Positions 11,209 through 21,080 of a stretch of 64,000 nt of DNA are shown one piece after another. Position numbers and translations under genes: made by a program. The stretch spans positions 16,694,489 to 16,758,488 of the forward strand of contig OW121742.1 of the NCBI GenBank assembly GCA_933228675.1, in the 5' to 3' direction. How positions within the stretch are numbered: the first letter of the stretch is position 1; every line of letters begins with the position of its first letter. The notes beneath the pieces were generated by a model. It saw nothing but the letters and a program-made list of their open reading frames with translations, ran no database searches and was not told the DNA's origin. The stretch is from Stomorhina lunata (lineage: Eukaryota; Arthropoda; Insecta; Diptera; Rhiniidae).

Positions 11209-12090
11209 CTACTTGCGTAACAAGTAAGAACCAGCATAAGGATAGGCGGAGTAAGCAGAGGCGTAAGGAGCAGCAGCTAAATAAGGAGAGGCATAAGGGT
11301 AAGCAGAGTAGGCAGCGGCATAGGGAGCAGTGTAGGCGGCAGTGTAGGGAGCAGTATAAGCGGCAGTGTAAGGAGCAGCAGCTACTACGGGAGCAGAGTA
11401 GGCCAAGGGGGCAACAAAACCGGGCTTAGCGGCAGCAGAGGCCAAGGCAACAACGGCGAACAAGCACAAAGTGAACTAGAATTGAAAAAAAATATGTTTG
11501 GGTTAAAATTTTCGAATAATTTGGGAAATTTTAAAAGTTAAAACCAAGTGTATTGCACTTTTTTAATTTTTTAGAATTATTGGCTTTTGTTTAAAAAATA
11601 AAGCCAAATTTTTCAGTTTGTGGATAAAAATTCCTTGACGCATTTCATTGATTAGTAAGGCCAGTATTGTGAACCGCAGTGGTATAGCAGATTAGTCGTC
11701 CGCCTAGCATACCAGAGGTCCCAAGTTCAATCCTCGGCCAGACCCACTTGAAAAAAATAAATTTTCAAAAAAAAGCTGCGGTTCACCTCATAACTCAGTT
11801 AGCCACTGGTTATTGAGAATTTGGCTATGTAAAACTTCTCTAACTAATGCATTTGCCATTCGGAGCTGGAGCCGGAGCCTTTTAATGAGTCTAAAATTCA
11901 AATTTTAAAATTTGCACACAATCAACATTTTTGAGTTTTATTTTCACTACGTTTTAGTTTCATCTTCACTTGGTTTTTGTTTCATCTTTTACTACGTTTT
12001 AGTCTCATCTTCCACTCCGTTTGGCTGACTTTTTTTTAACTTTGAATTTTTTTATTATAATTTATCTTTAAAACTTACGAATTTGAACAT
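11209..12090 (-). CDS. Ala/Tyr/Pro-rich secreted structural protein, gene 3 (two exons)
   Basis: Exon 1 is 12,079-12,090 (MFKF), the intron is 11,476-12,078 and exon 2 is 11,209-11,475, giving 92 residues. The signal peptide MFKFFTLCLFAVVALASAAA is followed by KPGFVAPLAYSAPVVAAAPY, three PYTAAYTA-type units, SAYPYASPYLAAAPY and SAYPYAGSYLLRK. The intron is 603 bp, five to nine times longer than in most siblings, because it carries a tRNA-derived SINE at about 11,674-11,887. Splice sites are intact (GTAAG donor, TTCTAG acceptor), so the insertion need not disable the gene. The inferred role is an extracellular structural protein. It is divergent with gene 4; their N-terminal mature segments (SAPVVAAAPY) match each other and differ from the other pairs. 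Confidence 0.86.
11674..11887 (+). mobile_element. tRNA-derived SINE, copy 1 (in intron of gene 3)
   Basis: A tRNA-like head carries a pol III A box (TGGTATAGCAG) and B box (AAGTTCAATCC, about 50 nt later), then an A-rich linker, then a body containing TTCACCTCATAACTCAGTTA and ending AATGCATTTGCCATTCGGAGC. The same head, linker and body occur in reverse at 43,703-43,888. It lies antisense to gene 3. I could not identify a target-site duplication. Confidence 0.8.
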
Positions 12091-12783
12091 TTTGTTTGAT
12101 TTTTGCTTTGTTTAGTTTTACAGAACTTATGGAACTGATGTTCTTTAAAAAAATTTTTGATTTTTATACAAAAATCAAATTTTTTTTAATATCCCAAATT
12201 TTCAGTTCTTTGGTAAATATTTTAAATTTGAATATTTGTAGGAGGATGATAGTTTGAATTTTAATTTTGTGGTAAATTTGTATTTGTTTAAACTGTTATA
12301 TAATGGTTTCCGATTTTAATTTATTTTCAATTGGCTCGTGACAAGTTAAATAGTACTTAGTTTAAATTTGAGTTAAATTTGTTTTAATTATAGATTTTAC
12401 TAGACAATAAACAAAAATGTTATAATATATTTTTATTAAATTAGGAAATTATTACCAGTAATTGGATTACAATAACTGGGGTTTCATTGCTTATTCATAA
12501 ACCACTTTTTTGATGATTCTAAATCGGAAGCAATATCTTTAAGTAATTTTAATAAAATTAGCCAAAACTTCCTTCCCTGCACGTACTAAATGTAAACTAA
12601 CTAAATGTACTACTGACCTTCTTTATCACGACATTAACTGATTAAATTATGCAATTTTTTTTTTTTATAAAACAAAAACATTAACTTTTTCACAAATTTT
12701 TATAATAAAAACCCAATTGAAATCATAGTTAGGTATCAGTTCAATAAGTTCTGCATAACCAAACAAATCAAACAACCAACAAA
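12091..12783. promoter_or_regulatory. Bidirectional promoter of genes 3 and 4
   Basis: Gene 3 (minus): TATAAAAA at 12,161-12,168 and TCAGT initiator with A+1 near 12,136. Gene 4 (plus): TATAATAAAA at 12,701-12,710 and TATCAGTT with A+1 near 12,738. The start sites are about 600 bp apart. The 5' UTRs carry the shared AATAAGTTCTG (gene 4) or its near match (gene 3) and are 46 nt long. Motif-based; no transcript evidence. Confidence 0.7.
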
Positions 12784-13131
12784 ATGTTCAAATTCGTAAG
12801 TTTTGAAAACAAATTAAAAAAATTTTCTTAATTAATACAATTTTTTTTCTAACCGAAATTCCAGTTCACTTTGTGCTTGTTCGCCGTTGTCGCCTTGGCC
12901 TCTGCTGCCGCTAAACCCGGATTTGTTGCTCCCTTGGCCTACTCTGCCCCCGTAGTAGCTGCTGCTCCCTACACTGCCGCTTACACTGCTCCCTACGCTG
13001 CCGCCTACACTGCTCCCTATGCTGCTGCCTACTCTGCTTACCCCTATGCTTCTCCCTATGTAGCTGCTGCTCCTTACGCTTCTGCCTACTCCGCCTATCC
13101 TTATGCTGGTTCTTACTTGTTGCGCAAGTAG
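12784..13131 (+). CDS. Ala/Tyr/Pro-rich secreted structural protein, gene 4 (two exons)
   Basis: Exon 1 is 12,784-12,795 (MFKF), the intron is 12,796-12,864 (69 bp, GTAAG ... TTCCAG) and exon 2 is 12,865-13,131, giving 92 residues. The signal peptide runs to about residue 18-20. The mature chain is KPGFVAPLAYSAPVVAAAPY, repeats PYTAAYTAPYAAAYTAPYAAAY, SAYPYASPYVAAAPY and SAYPYAGSYLLRK. It is almost identical to gene 3, its divergent partner, with a few substitutions. The composition (Ala, Tyr, Pro, Ser only) and absence of cysteine in the mature chain point to a disordered or sheet-forming extracellular structural protein; that is inference. Confidence 0.88.
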
Positions 13132-13211
13132 ATTTTTAACTGATGGACTAGTGGCCGGATGGAAATTTGTTCAAAATTTTTGTTTTATTGACTGATAAAA
13201 ATAAAAAATTT

Positions 13212-13224
13212 ACTCTTATAGAGT
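13212..13224 (+). promoter_or_regulatory. 3' hairpin after poly(A) signal, gene 4
   Basis: ACTCT-TAT-AGAGT, identical to the hairpins of genes 2 and 3. It starts 81 nt after the stop codon, with AATAAA at 13,200-13,205. Confidence 0.7.
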
Positions 13225-13419
13225 AGAACTTTAAAAACGAAAATTTATTTAAAAAGTTTTACTGTAGTGTATTGCACTAAGATCCCAAATTTATTACAAT
13301 TATTTATTATTGTAATAAACAGTTTCTTGATAAAACCATAAAATGTTGTTGGGGAAACCTTTCCCCACCAACATTTTGTAAAAAGACATAATTAAGAAAA
13401 ATTATTATAATGAAAAATT

Positions 13420-15120
13420 TTCTAGTGATTCTCTATACCGAAAAATTTTCTATAGAAAAATTTTGATACCGAAAAATTTTCTATAGAAAAATTTTGATAC
13501 CGAAAAATTTTCTATAGAAAAATTTTTATACCGAAAAATTTTCTATAGACAAATTTTTGTAACGAAAAATTTTCTATAGACAAATTTTTGTAACGAAAAA
13601 TTTTCTATAGACAAATTTTTATACCGACAAATTTTCTATAGACAAATTTTTATACCGAACAATTTTCGATAGAAAAATTTTTATACCGAAAAATTTTCTA
13701 TAGAAAAATTTCGATAAAAAAATTTTTCTATAGAAAAATTTTCGATAAAAAAATTTTTCTATAGAAAAATTTTCGATAAAAAAATTTTTCTATGGAAAAA
13801 TTTCGATAAAAAAATTTTTCTATAGAAAAATTTTCGATAAAAAAATTTTTCTATAGAAAAATTTTCGATAAAAAAATTTTTCTATAGAAAAATTTTCGAT
13901 AAAAAAATTTTTCTATAAAAATATTTTCTATAGAAAAATTTTCGATAAAAATATTTTTCTATAGAAGAATTTTCGTAAAAATATTTTCGATAAAAAAATT
14001 TTTCGATAAAAAAATTTTTCTATAGAAAAATTTTCGATAAAAAAATTTTTCTATAGAAAAATTTTCGATAAAAAAATTTTTCTATAGAAAAATTTTCAAA
14101 AAAAAAATTTTTCTATAGAAAAATTTTCGATAAAAAAATTTTTCTATAGAAAAATTTTCGATAAAAAAATTTTTCTATAGAAAAATTTTTTTCGAAAAAT
14201 TTTTATACCGAAAAATTTTCTATAGATAAATTTTTATACCGAAAAATTTTCTATAGACAAATTTTTATACCGAAATATTTTCTATAGAAAAATTTTTGTA
14301 ACGAAAAATTTTCTGTAGAAAAACTTTTATACCGAAAAATTTGCTTCTATAGAAAATTTTTCGGTATAAAAATTTTTCTATAGAAAATTTTTCGGTATAA
14401 AAATTTTTCGGTATAAAAATTTTTCTATAGAAAATTTTTCGGTATAAAAATTTTTCTATAGAAAATTTTTCGGTATAAAAATTTTTCTATAGAAAATTTT
14501 TCGGTATAAAAATTTTTCTATAGAAAATTTTTCGGTATAAAAATTTTTCTATAGAAAATTTTTCGGTATAAAAATTTTTCTATAGAAAATTTTTCGGTAT
14601 AAAAATTTTTCTATAGAAAATTTTTCGGTATAAAAATTTTTCTATAGAAAATTTTTCGGTATAAAAATTTTTCTATAGAAAATTTTTCGGTATAAAAATT
14701 TTTCTATAGAAAATTTTTCGGTATAAAAATTTTTCTATAGAAAATTTTTCGGTATAAAAATTTTTCTATAGAAAATTTTTCTATAGAAAATTTTTCGGTA
14801 TAAAAATTTTTCTATAGAAAATTTTTCGGTATAAAAATTTTTCTATAGAAAATTTTTCGGTATAAAAATTTTTCTATAGAAAATTTGTCGGTATAAAAAT
14901 TTTTCTATAGAAAATTTTTCGGTATAAAAATTTTTCTATAGAAAATTTTTCGGTATAAAAATTTTTCTATAGAAAATTTTTCGGTATAAAAATTTTTCTA
15001 TAGAAAATTTTTCGGTATAAAAATTTTTCTATAGAAAATTTTTCAGTATAAAAATTTTTCTATAGAAAATTTTTCGGTATAAAAATTTTTCTATAAAAAA
15101 AATGTTGATACCGAAAAATT
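13420..15120. repeat. Second 31-bp satellite, inverted on itself
   Basis: Units are 31 bp. From 13,420 to about 14,340 they read as CCGAAAAATTTTCTATAG plus AAAAATTTTTATA, with a block of CGATAAAAAAATTTTTC variants at about 13,700-14,170. From about 14,345 to 15,110 they are the reverse complement (CGGTATAAAAATTTTTC plus TATAGAAAATTTTT). The change of orientation is near 14,341, so the array forms a large imperfect palindrome. The 16-mer TTTTTCTATAGAAAAA inside the unit is itself a palindrome. A decayed tail continues to about 15,610. Confidence 0.93.
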
Positions 15121-15659
15121 TTCTATACAAGCATCTTTTAACAAAAAAAAAAAATAATAAACAAGTTTTTATTTTTCGATTTAAAATTTCTATATCAACA
15201 ATTTTTGACTATAAAAATTCTAAATGTAAAATTTTTCTAGAATAAATTTTTCTTTACCAAACTTTTTACAAAAATTTGATAAAAAAAAAAATTATATAAT
15301 AATTTGTATAACCAAAAATTGTCTATAGAAAAAGTTTTAAAACCAAAAATTTTCGGTAGAGAAATTTTTATAATCAAAAATTTTCTGTAGAAAAATTTTT
15401 ATATTGAAAATTTTTGTAAAGAAAAATTTTTATATCAAAATTTCTTCCACCGACTAATTTTTTATACATAAATTTTTATATTGGAAAACTTTTAGAAAAA
15501 AAATCTTGTATCTAAAAATTTTTATATAAAAATTTTATTTGATATTAAAAGATTTTCTTTATATAAATTTTATTTTCGAAAAGTTTTCTATGTACACATT
15601 TTGCTATGGATATATTTTGATATCAGGTTTTATTATAAAAAAAATTAGATTAAAGAACT
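15121..15659. repeat. Decayed satellite tail
   Basis: Degenerate remnants of the preceding satellite (AAAAATTTTTATA and GAAAATTTTC fragments separated by mutations). No other content recognised. Confidence 0.6.
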
Positions 15660-16095
15660 AAGAACAAGCTATTGAAATTCGTCAAAATCGGTCCATTATT
15701 TATGGTACCTCCCATAGGTCTTACTTCCCGTAATTGATATTTTGGCCAGAATATCACTATTTTTATGTAAACCTAAATCTCTGTACCAAATTTCGTTGAA
15801 ATCGGTCCACATTTGACTCCCATAGCTCCCATACAAACTGTTCTGTCAAAACGCACTAAATGAGATATAAATAACTCGTAAATCTGGAGATAATAAGAAT
15901 TTTAAGTCTATCGGTCCACATTTGACCCTAGATCTCATATAAGTCCAAATGACGGAAACAGCTTAAGTTTTGAGAAAATGTTTGTATGTTGTCAAAATTT
16001 AGCAAATATTTGTCTTTATACAGGAAAAACAACATTTTTGAGATTATTGGTGAAGGGTATCGTATGGTCGGGCTTGACCGACTTTCTTACTTGTT
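15660..16095 (+). mobile_element. Non-autonomous interspersed repeat, copy B (5' truncated)
   Basis: It starts within the family at the CGGTCCATTATTTATGG segment and runs to the shared right end, GAAGGGTATCGTATGGTCGG ... TTCTTACTTGTT. It aligns by eye with 9,364-10,957 and 31,698-32,392. The left half is missing where it meets the satellite. Confidence 0.75.
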
Positions 16096-16793
16096 AAATG
16101 ATACATTTTTTATTGCATATGCTTAGGAGCGACTTCAAGGACATAGAATATTTTGGAAAACCCTTAATAATTAGGAAAGTTTTGAACCAATTTTAATGTT
16201 ATATACCTCGTTGGAAAGCCCATTTAGCTCTCAGTACCATGCTGTTAAGCACTTTTTTGAAAATGTATTCTAAGTGGAATTTTTTTTTTCAAATATTTAA
16301 AGAAACCCCTTACTTTTCCCATATAACTTGCATATTCAAACTTTGGCGTCAAGTTGACACTCTTTTTTTCCAGATATCCGATCTGAATAAAACTTTGCTT
16401 TTGGACTAGTGGGGTCAAATGCTAAAAAAAATTGGGGTACGTCTTTCTGTATTACAAAGTTTAAATTTCGTCATACAAAGGTGGGACACTCTATTGTTTA
16501 CCCAAAAGATCTTTTGTTTTTTTTTTTTGAATGAAGAGGATTTGAATTCATTACATAACAATATTCTTTTAAATTCAGGATTTCCCTAAAAATAAAAATT
16601 ATTTAAATAATTTTAGTATCTTTTTTGCCAACAATCAAATTAAAATTCTATTTACGAGTATTTGTTTTGACTTTAATTTTGATGTTTATTTAAACGATCA
16701 ATTTGTATGTTAAATTGTTGTGAAATAATTTTTATCTGAATACGATATCGATCGATTGAAATAAAAATCTTGGAACTTAGTAAGAAACATAAA
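16096..16793. other. Intergenic, no gene recognised
   Basis: Unique-looking AT-rich DNA between a repeat and a MITE. No coding frame of note. A segment at about 16,140-16,500 has more balanced composition and could be old transposon DNA, but I cannot name it. Confidence 0.5.
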
Positions 16794-16801
16794 ACTTAAT
16801 G

Positions 16802-17644
16802 CAGGGACCGTAACTGTTATAACTTTTATCGTTAAATTCAGAAAATAAAAGTTATTTTTTGACTTTTATTTTTTGAGCAGAGATAAAAGTTATTTTCTGA
16901 CTTTTATTTTTTCGATAAAAAGTTATTTTTAATTTTTGACTTTTATTTTTTCAAGGAAAAATAAAAGTTATTTTTTAACTTTTATTTTTTCGTGCAAAAA
17001 TAACATTTATTTTTGACATTTATAATTTCGAGCATGAATAAAAGTTATTTTTTGACTTTTATTTTTTCGAGCAGAAATAAAAGTTATTTTTTTACTTTTA
17101 TTTTTTTCAAGCAGAAATAAGTTATTTTTGTTTAAATTCATGATAAATTTATTAAAAAAAATTGTTCAAATAAAGATAATTTTTCAGTGAAAATAATTTG
17201 CATATGCTCAAAAATGAATGGAGTTGAGTTTTGTAATCGTAATTGGGGTTAAAAACCCAAAAATAACTTTTATTTCTGCTCGAAAAAATAAAACTCAAAA
17301 ACTAACTTTTATTTCTGCTCAAAAAAATAAAAGTCAAAAAATAACTTTTATTTCTGCTCGAAAAAATAAAAGTCAAAAAATAACTTTTATTCATGCTCGA
17401 AATAATAAAAGTCAAAAATAACTGTTTTTTTTTTTGCTCCAAAAAATAAAAGTTAAAAAATAACTTTTTTTTGCTCGAAAAAATAAAAGTTAAAAATAAC
17501 TGTTATTTTTGCTCAAAAAAATTAAAATCAAAAAATAATTGTTATTTTTTTTTTTTCTAAAAAATAAAAATCAGATTTTTGAAAATCATCGCAATGAAAA
17601 TTTGGCCCAAGACAATCAAAAATAACAGTTATTTTCGGTCCCTG
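16802..17644 (+). mobile_element. hAT-like foldback MITE, copy 2 (complete, 8-bp TSD)
   Basis: The termini are CAGGGACCG at 16,802 and CGGTCCCTG ending at 17,644, a perfect 9-bp terminal inverted repeat. They are flanked by the identical 8-bp direct repeat ACTTAATG at 16,794-16,801 and 17,645-17,652. An 8-bp duplication and a CAGGG terminus are typical of hAT elements. The interior is two opposed arms of 35-40-bp modules (AATAAAAGTTATTTTT, TTTATTTCTGCTCG) around a spacer at about 17,125-17,255. Coding is absent, so mobilisation would need a transposase from elsewhere. An open frame at 17,218-17,421 is only the module translated. Confidence 0.9.
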
Positions 17645-17652
17645 ACTTAATG

Positions 17653-18112
17653 TCATGTATGTCTCTGAAGGTCCAAGTTCCATTATAAGAATTTTTTGAG
17701 AGGTAGCCAAAATAATAGATCGATTTCAACTTATTTCGATACAGTTCCAAATTGGATCCAGCTATTTATCTTTCAGCTTTTCATCCTCAAAATTGTGTTC
17801 TATAGTTTGATAACAGCTTTTGCATTTTCATCGTATGGACAGAAATCTTTAAATCGATTTATCAAGCTTTTCTGATAAAAATTTCAGTTTTCGTGCCTAT
17901 ATCTCAATAACAATTGTTTCGAGCTACTGATGACAAAACGATAGTAACCATTCTAAGATTACCATAGTTCGAAACAGTTGTTAATGAGATATGGCCAAAA
18001 ATTTCAGTTTTTTTTGCCCATATCTCAATAACAATCGTTTCGATCTATGGTTTTCTTACCATGGTCGTCCTAAATTTCTTAATAAAACACTTGCAACTTT
18101 TTTTTGATTTCA
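17653..18112. other. Intergenic with short direct and inverted repeats
   Basis: The segment TATCTCAATAACAAT-GTTTCGA occurs near 17,903-17,923 and 18,021-18,043, and again inverted near 17,967-17,993. These look like pieces of an old repeat. No gene is recognised. Confidence 0.5.
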
Positions 18113-18125
18113 ACTCCTTGGGAGT
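18113..18125 (-). promoter_or_regulatory. 3' hairpin with compensatory change, gene 5
   Basis: Minus strand ACTCC-CAA-GGAGT. The stem keeps 5 bp although its closing pair is C-G, not the T-A of the sibling hairpins; both sides have changed together. It lies 102 nt past the stop, with AATAAA at 18,134-18,139 (minus) just upstream. Confidence 0.65.
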
Positions 18126-18227
18126 AAAATAGATTTATTTTCATCAGTCATATAAATTCCGTTAACAAATTCCATTCCCTATACAATCCATTTAACTGAA
18201 CCAATTGCAAATCTTTTATCTGAAAAT

Positions 18228-18792
18228 CTACTTGCGCAACAAGTAAGAAGCAGCATAAGGATATGCGGAGTAGGCAGAAGCGTAAGGAGCAGCAGCTACA
18301 TAGGGAGAAGCATAGGGGTAAGCAGAGTAGGCAGCAGCATAAGGAGCAGTGTAGGCGGCAGCGTAGGGAGCAGTGTAAGCGGCAGTGTAGGGAGCAGCAG
18401 CTACATAGGGAGCCGAGTAAGCCAAGGGAGCAACAATACCGGGTTTAGCGGCAGCAGAGGCCAAGGCAACAACGGCGAGCAAGCACAAAGTGAACTGGAA
18501 GGGGAGAGAAAAGTTTTATTAGAATTTTGTTCAAATTTGAACTTTAAGACAAATACATTTGAAAAAATATTAAATTTTCAAAAACTTTTAAAATTTTCCA
18601 AAAAAATTTAACACTTTCTAAAAAGTTTTAAAACTTTCTAAAAAATTTAAATTTCATAAAAAGTATAAATTTTTCTTTCTTTTTAAAGTTTTAACTATTT
18701 TTGAAAAATATTAAATTTTTTTTCAAAATTTTTCAAATTTTAAAAATTGATTTGTTCTTGTTTTTAAAAAAGACACTTACGAATTTGAACAT
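18228..18792 (-). CDS. Ala/Tyr/Pro-rich secreted structural protein, gene 5 (two exons)
   Basis: Exon 1 is 18,781-18,792 (MFKF), the intron is 18,495-18,780 (286 bp, GTAAG ... TTCCAG) and exon 2 is 18,228-18,494, giving 92 residues. The signal peptide core is LCLLAVVALASA, with Leu where others have Phe. The mature chain is KPGIVAPLAYSAPYVAAAPY, PYTAAYTAPYAAAYTAPYAAAY, SAYPYASPYVAAAPY and SAYPYAASYLLRK. The AASY ending is shared only with gene 6, its divergent partner, so partners resemble each other in places. The plus-strand open frame at 18,263-18,448 is an antisense shadow. Role inferred as above, extracellular structural. Confidence 0.87.
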
Positions 18793-19400
18793 TTTGATAT
18801 GTTTTTTGAATTGTTTTTAATATCACAGAACTTATTGAACTGATAGTATTTGGTTAATGTTATTCTGTTTATATACTTTAGGTCCGTTTAATGCTAAAAA
18901 AATTGATTGATATCGATTTCATCGATGTCGTCTTTAACATAATTTTAATGTTTAACAGCCAAGCACGTCTGTTCGTCTAAGGTCGTTGTTGAGGTGTTTA
19001 CTAAACTTGGCTTGAATAATTTTCAAAAAAAAAAATTTTGAAATAATAAAATTGTCACTTATTTCCTACATACTTTTAGGAATTATTCAATAGTTCAAAA
19101 ATAATCAAAATAATAAAATTTTAAAGAATTATAACAATTCTTTAATTCTTTTTAAATGGCTCAAAAAAGTGTTAAATATTTAAAAATCTTTAAACTTTAA
19201 TATATACAGAAAAATCCAAACAAAAACCTTAACATTAAAGACGTGCCATGATTTTAAACTACTTTTAAATATTTCAAAAATTTTGTTATAATTCTAGAAA
19301 AATTTTGTGTATCAGTTTTTGGGTATAAATACTTTAAGTCATTCAAAAATTTTTATCAGTTCCATTTGTTCTGTTAAGTAAATCACCAAAAAACTTAAAA
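18793..19400. promoter_or_regulatory. Bidirectional promoter of genes 5 and 6
   Basis: Gene 5 (minus): TATATAAA at 18,868-18,875 and TCAGT with A+1 near 18,841. Gene 6 (plus): TATAAAT at 19,324-19,330 and TATCAGTT with A+1 near 19,358. The start sites are about 517 bp apart and each TATA is about 34 bp upstream of its initiator. Gene 6 lacks the AATAAGTTCTG match seen in other 5' UTRs but keeps TTCTG. Confidence 0.7.
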
Positions 19401-19733
19401 ATGTTCAAATTCGTAAGTTTTTTAAAAAAATATTTCATATCAAAGTAAATATTAAATATATTCCTTCAAAAATTCCAGTTCGCTTTGTGCTTGTTCGCCA
19501 TTGTTGCCTTGGCCTCTGCTGCCGCTAAGCCCGGTATTGTTGCTCCCTTGGCCTACTCTTCACCCTATGTAGCTGCTGCTCCTTACACAGCCGCCTACAC
19601 TGCCGCCTACACCGCTCCCTATGCTGCTGCCTACTCTGCCTATCCCTATGCCTCGCCCTATGTAGCTGCTGCTCCTTACGCTTCTGCCTACTCCGCCTAT
19701 CCTTATGCTGCTTCTTATGTTTTGCGTAAATAG
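19401..19733 (+). CDS. Ala/Tyr/Pro-rich secreted structural protein, gene 6 (two exons)
   Basis: Exon 1 is 19,401-19,412 (MFKF), the intron is 19,413-19,478 (66 bp) and exon 2 is 19,479-19,733, giving 88 residues. Exon 2 opens with FALCLFAIVALASAAA (Ala where siblings have Thr). The mature chain is KPGIVAPLAYSSPYVAAAPY, TAAYTAAYTAPYAAAY, SAYPYASPYVAAAPY and SAYPYAASYVLRK. It has one repeat fewer than genes 3-5. AATAAA signals are at 19,810-19,820, but I see no hairpin after them, which sets this copy apart. Its last four residues VLRK and AAA-to-TAG ending also differ slightly from siblings (LLRK, AAG-TAG). Confidence 0.86.
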
Positions 19734-19849
19734 ACTGAGTATTCGGGAATCGAATGGGATTTTTGATTGTTAAAGCCTGAATTTGTTGATTTTGATGACG
19801 AAACTTGTAAATAAAATAAAGCACAAAAAAATTTTAAATTCAAAGGGTC

Positions 19850-20345
19850 TTATTATTTTTGAACAAATTTTAAAACTTAAATAAATAAGATTCAAATTTC
19901 TTAATTTTGAAATATTCTTCACTTTTCCTCCATATTTCTGTTACAAAGATCTACGACACTCGATTTATATTTGGGAAATGTAAAGATCCAAGACTGAAAA
20001 TTGATAAGTAAAGATTAACGATTGAAATTTTCTTAATACAGAGATTCACGATCAAAAATTGAACGATCGATCAATCAAAAAAATTCTGTGATTGAAACTT
20101 GGCAAATAAAGAGATCCCTAACTGTTAGTTATTCGGCACAGAGATCACTATTGAACATTTGTTAATATAGAGAGATCAACGATTGAAAACTGATCTACAC
20201 AAAGATCAAGTATTCAAAATTTCTTTATACAGAGAACCACGATCTTAAATTTATCGATCAATTAAATAGAGAATCTATATGAAAATTGTTTTTTTCTTAA
20301 TACAAAGATCCCCGATCAAAACTTAATCGATTAATTGCAATCCGC
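19850..20345. repeat. Degenerate tandem repeat (AGAGATC-ACGAT units)
   Basis: From about 19,960, variants of AATACAGAGATCCACGATC followed by an A/T-rich segment recur every 40-60 bp: near 20,037, 20,110, 20,135, 20,168, 20,230 and 20,303. Divergence is high, so this is an old array. No gene. Confidence 0.6.
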
Positions 20346-21080
20346 GATGTAAGGTTTGTAATCACATTATAAGTCGTGATATTAGGACCTATTTTGATAT
20401 TAGGACCTATTGAAGCTACTAAAAATTGGTCAAAAATTTTTCTTTTTCAAGTGTTGATGTTTGTAAATGACAAAAAACTGGTTTAAATCGGTTCATTATT
20501 CCCGGTGCTGATGGCATGGGTGTATTAGGTTTGTAAATCAGAGAAAAATTGCTCTCAGACACACGTTTAAGTAAATCGATCGATTCAGATTCACGTACGA
20601 CTACTGACCATGCAAAACTTGTTATCACAGTACACGTCGTACCTATATTTCTTAAGGTATTAGGACCTTGTCTATTAAAGCTGGTGAAAATTAGTTCGTT
20701 ATTTCTAACGCACAGAAACTGGTCAAAATCGGTCCATTATTTCGGTTGCCGATGAGGAAAGGGTATACTGAATTTTTGTTGATGTTTGTAGAGCAGAGAA
20801 AAATTAGTCTGTGACCAATCTTTAAATATACGGGTCAAAATTTGTTTAAGTCCATAGAAAAGATTTCCCGAAATTGAGATTTGGCTTGTATCAAAATAAC
20901 TTTAATTAAAACTGGTTTAAAATCGGTACATATTTTTGGATACATCCATTGAACCGACCTTCCGAAATTGAAAATTGGGATTTATTAAAATCAGTTTTAT
21001 TAAAATTTAAATAACTCTTCAGAATGGGTCATCAAATGGGCTATATCTCGAAATTGAGATAAGGGTTTTATGCTAAAACT
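20346..21080. repeat. Decayed interspersed repeat fragments
   Basis: Contains segments such as TAGGACCT, ACTGGTCAAAATCGGTCCATTATTTCGG and TGATGTTTGTA that resemble the interspersed family at 31,698-32,392, partly duplicated within the stretch. Too diverged to delimit. The two short open frames at 20,419-20,755 overlap on opposite strands and show no family resemblance. Confidence 0.45.

Noticed and set aside
18263..19824. Arg/Gln-rich frames antisense to genes 5 and 6
   Set aside because: They are complements of the Ala/Tyr repeats, without own start context.
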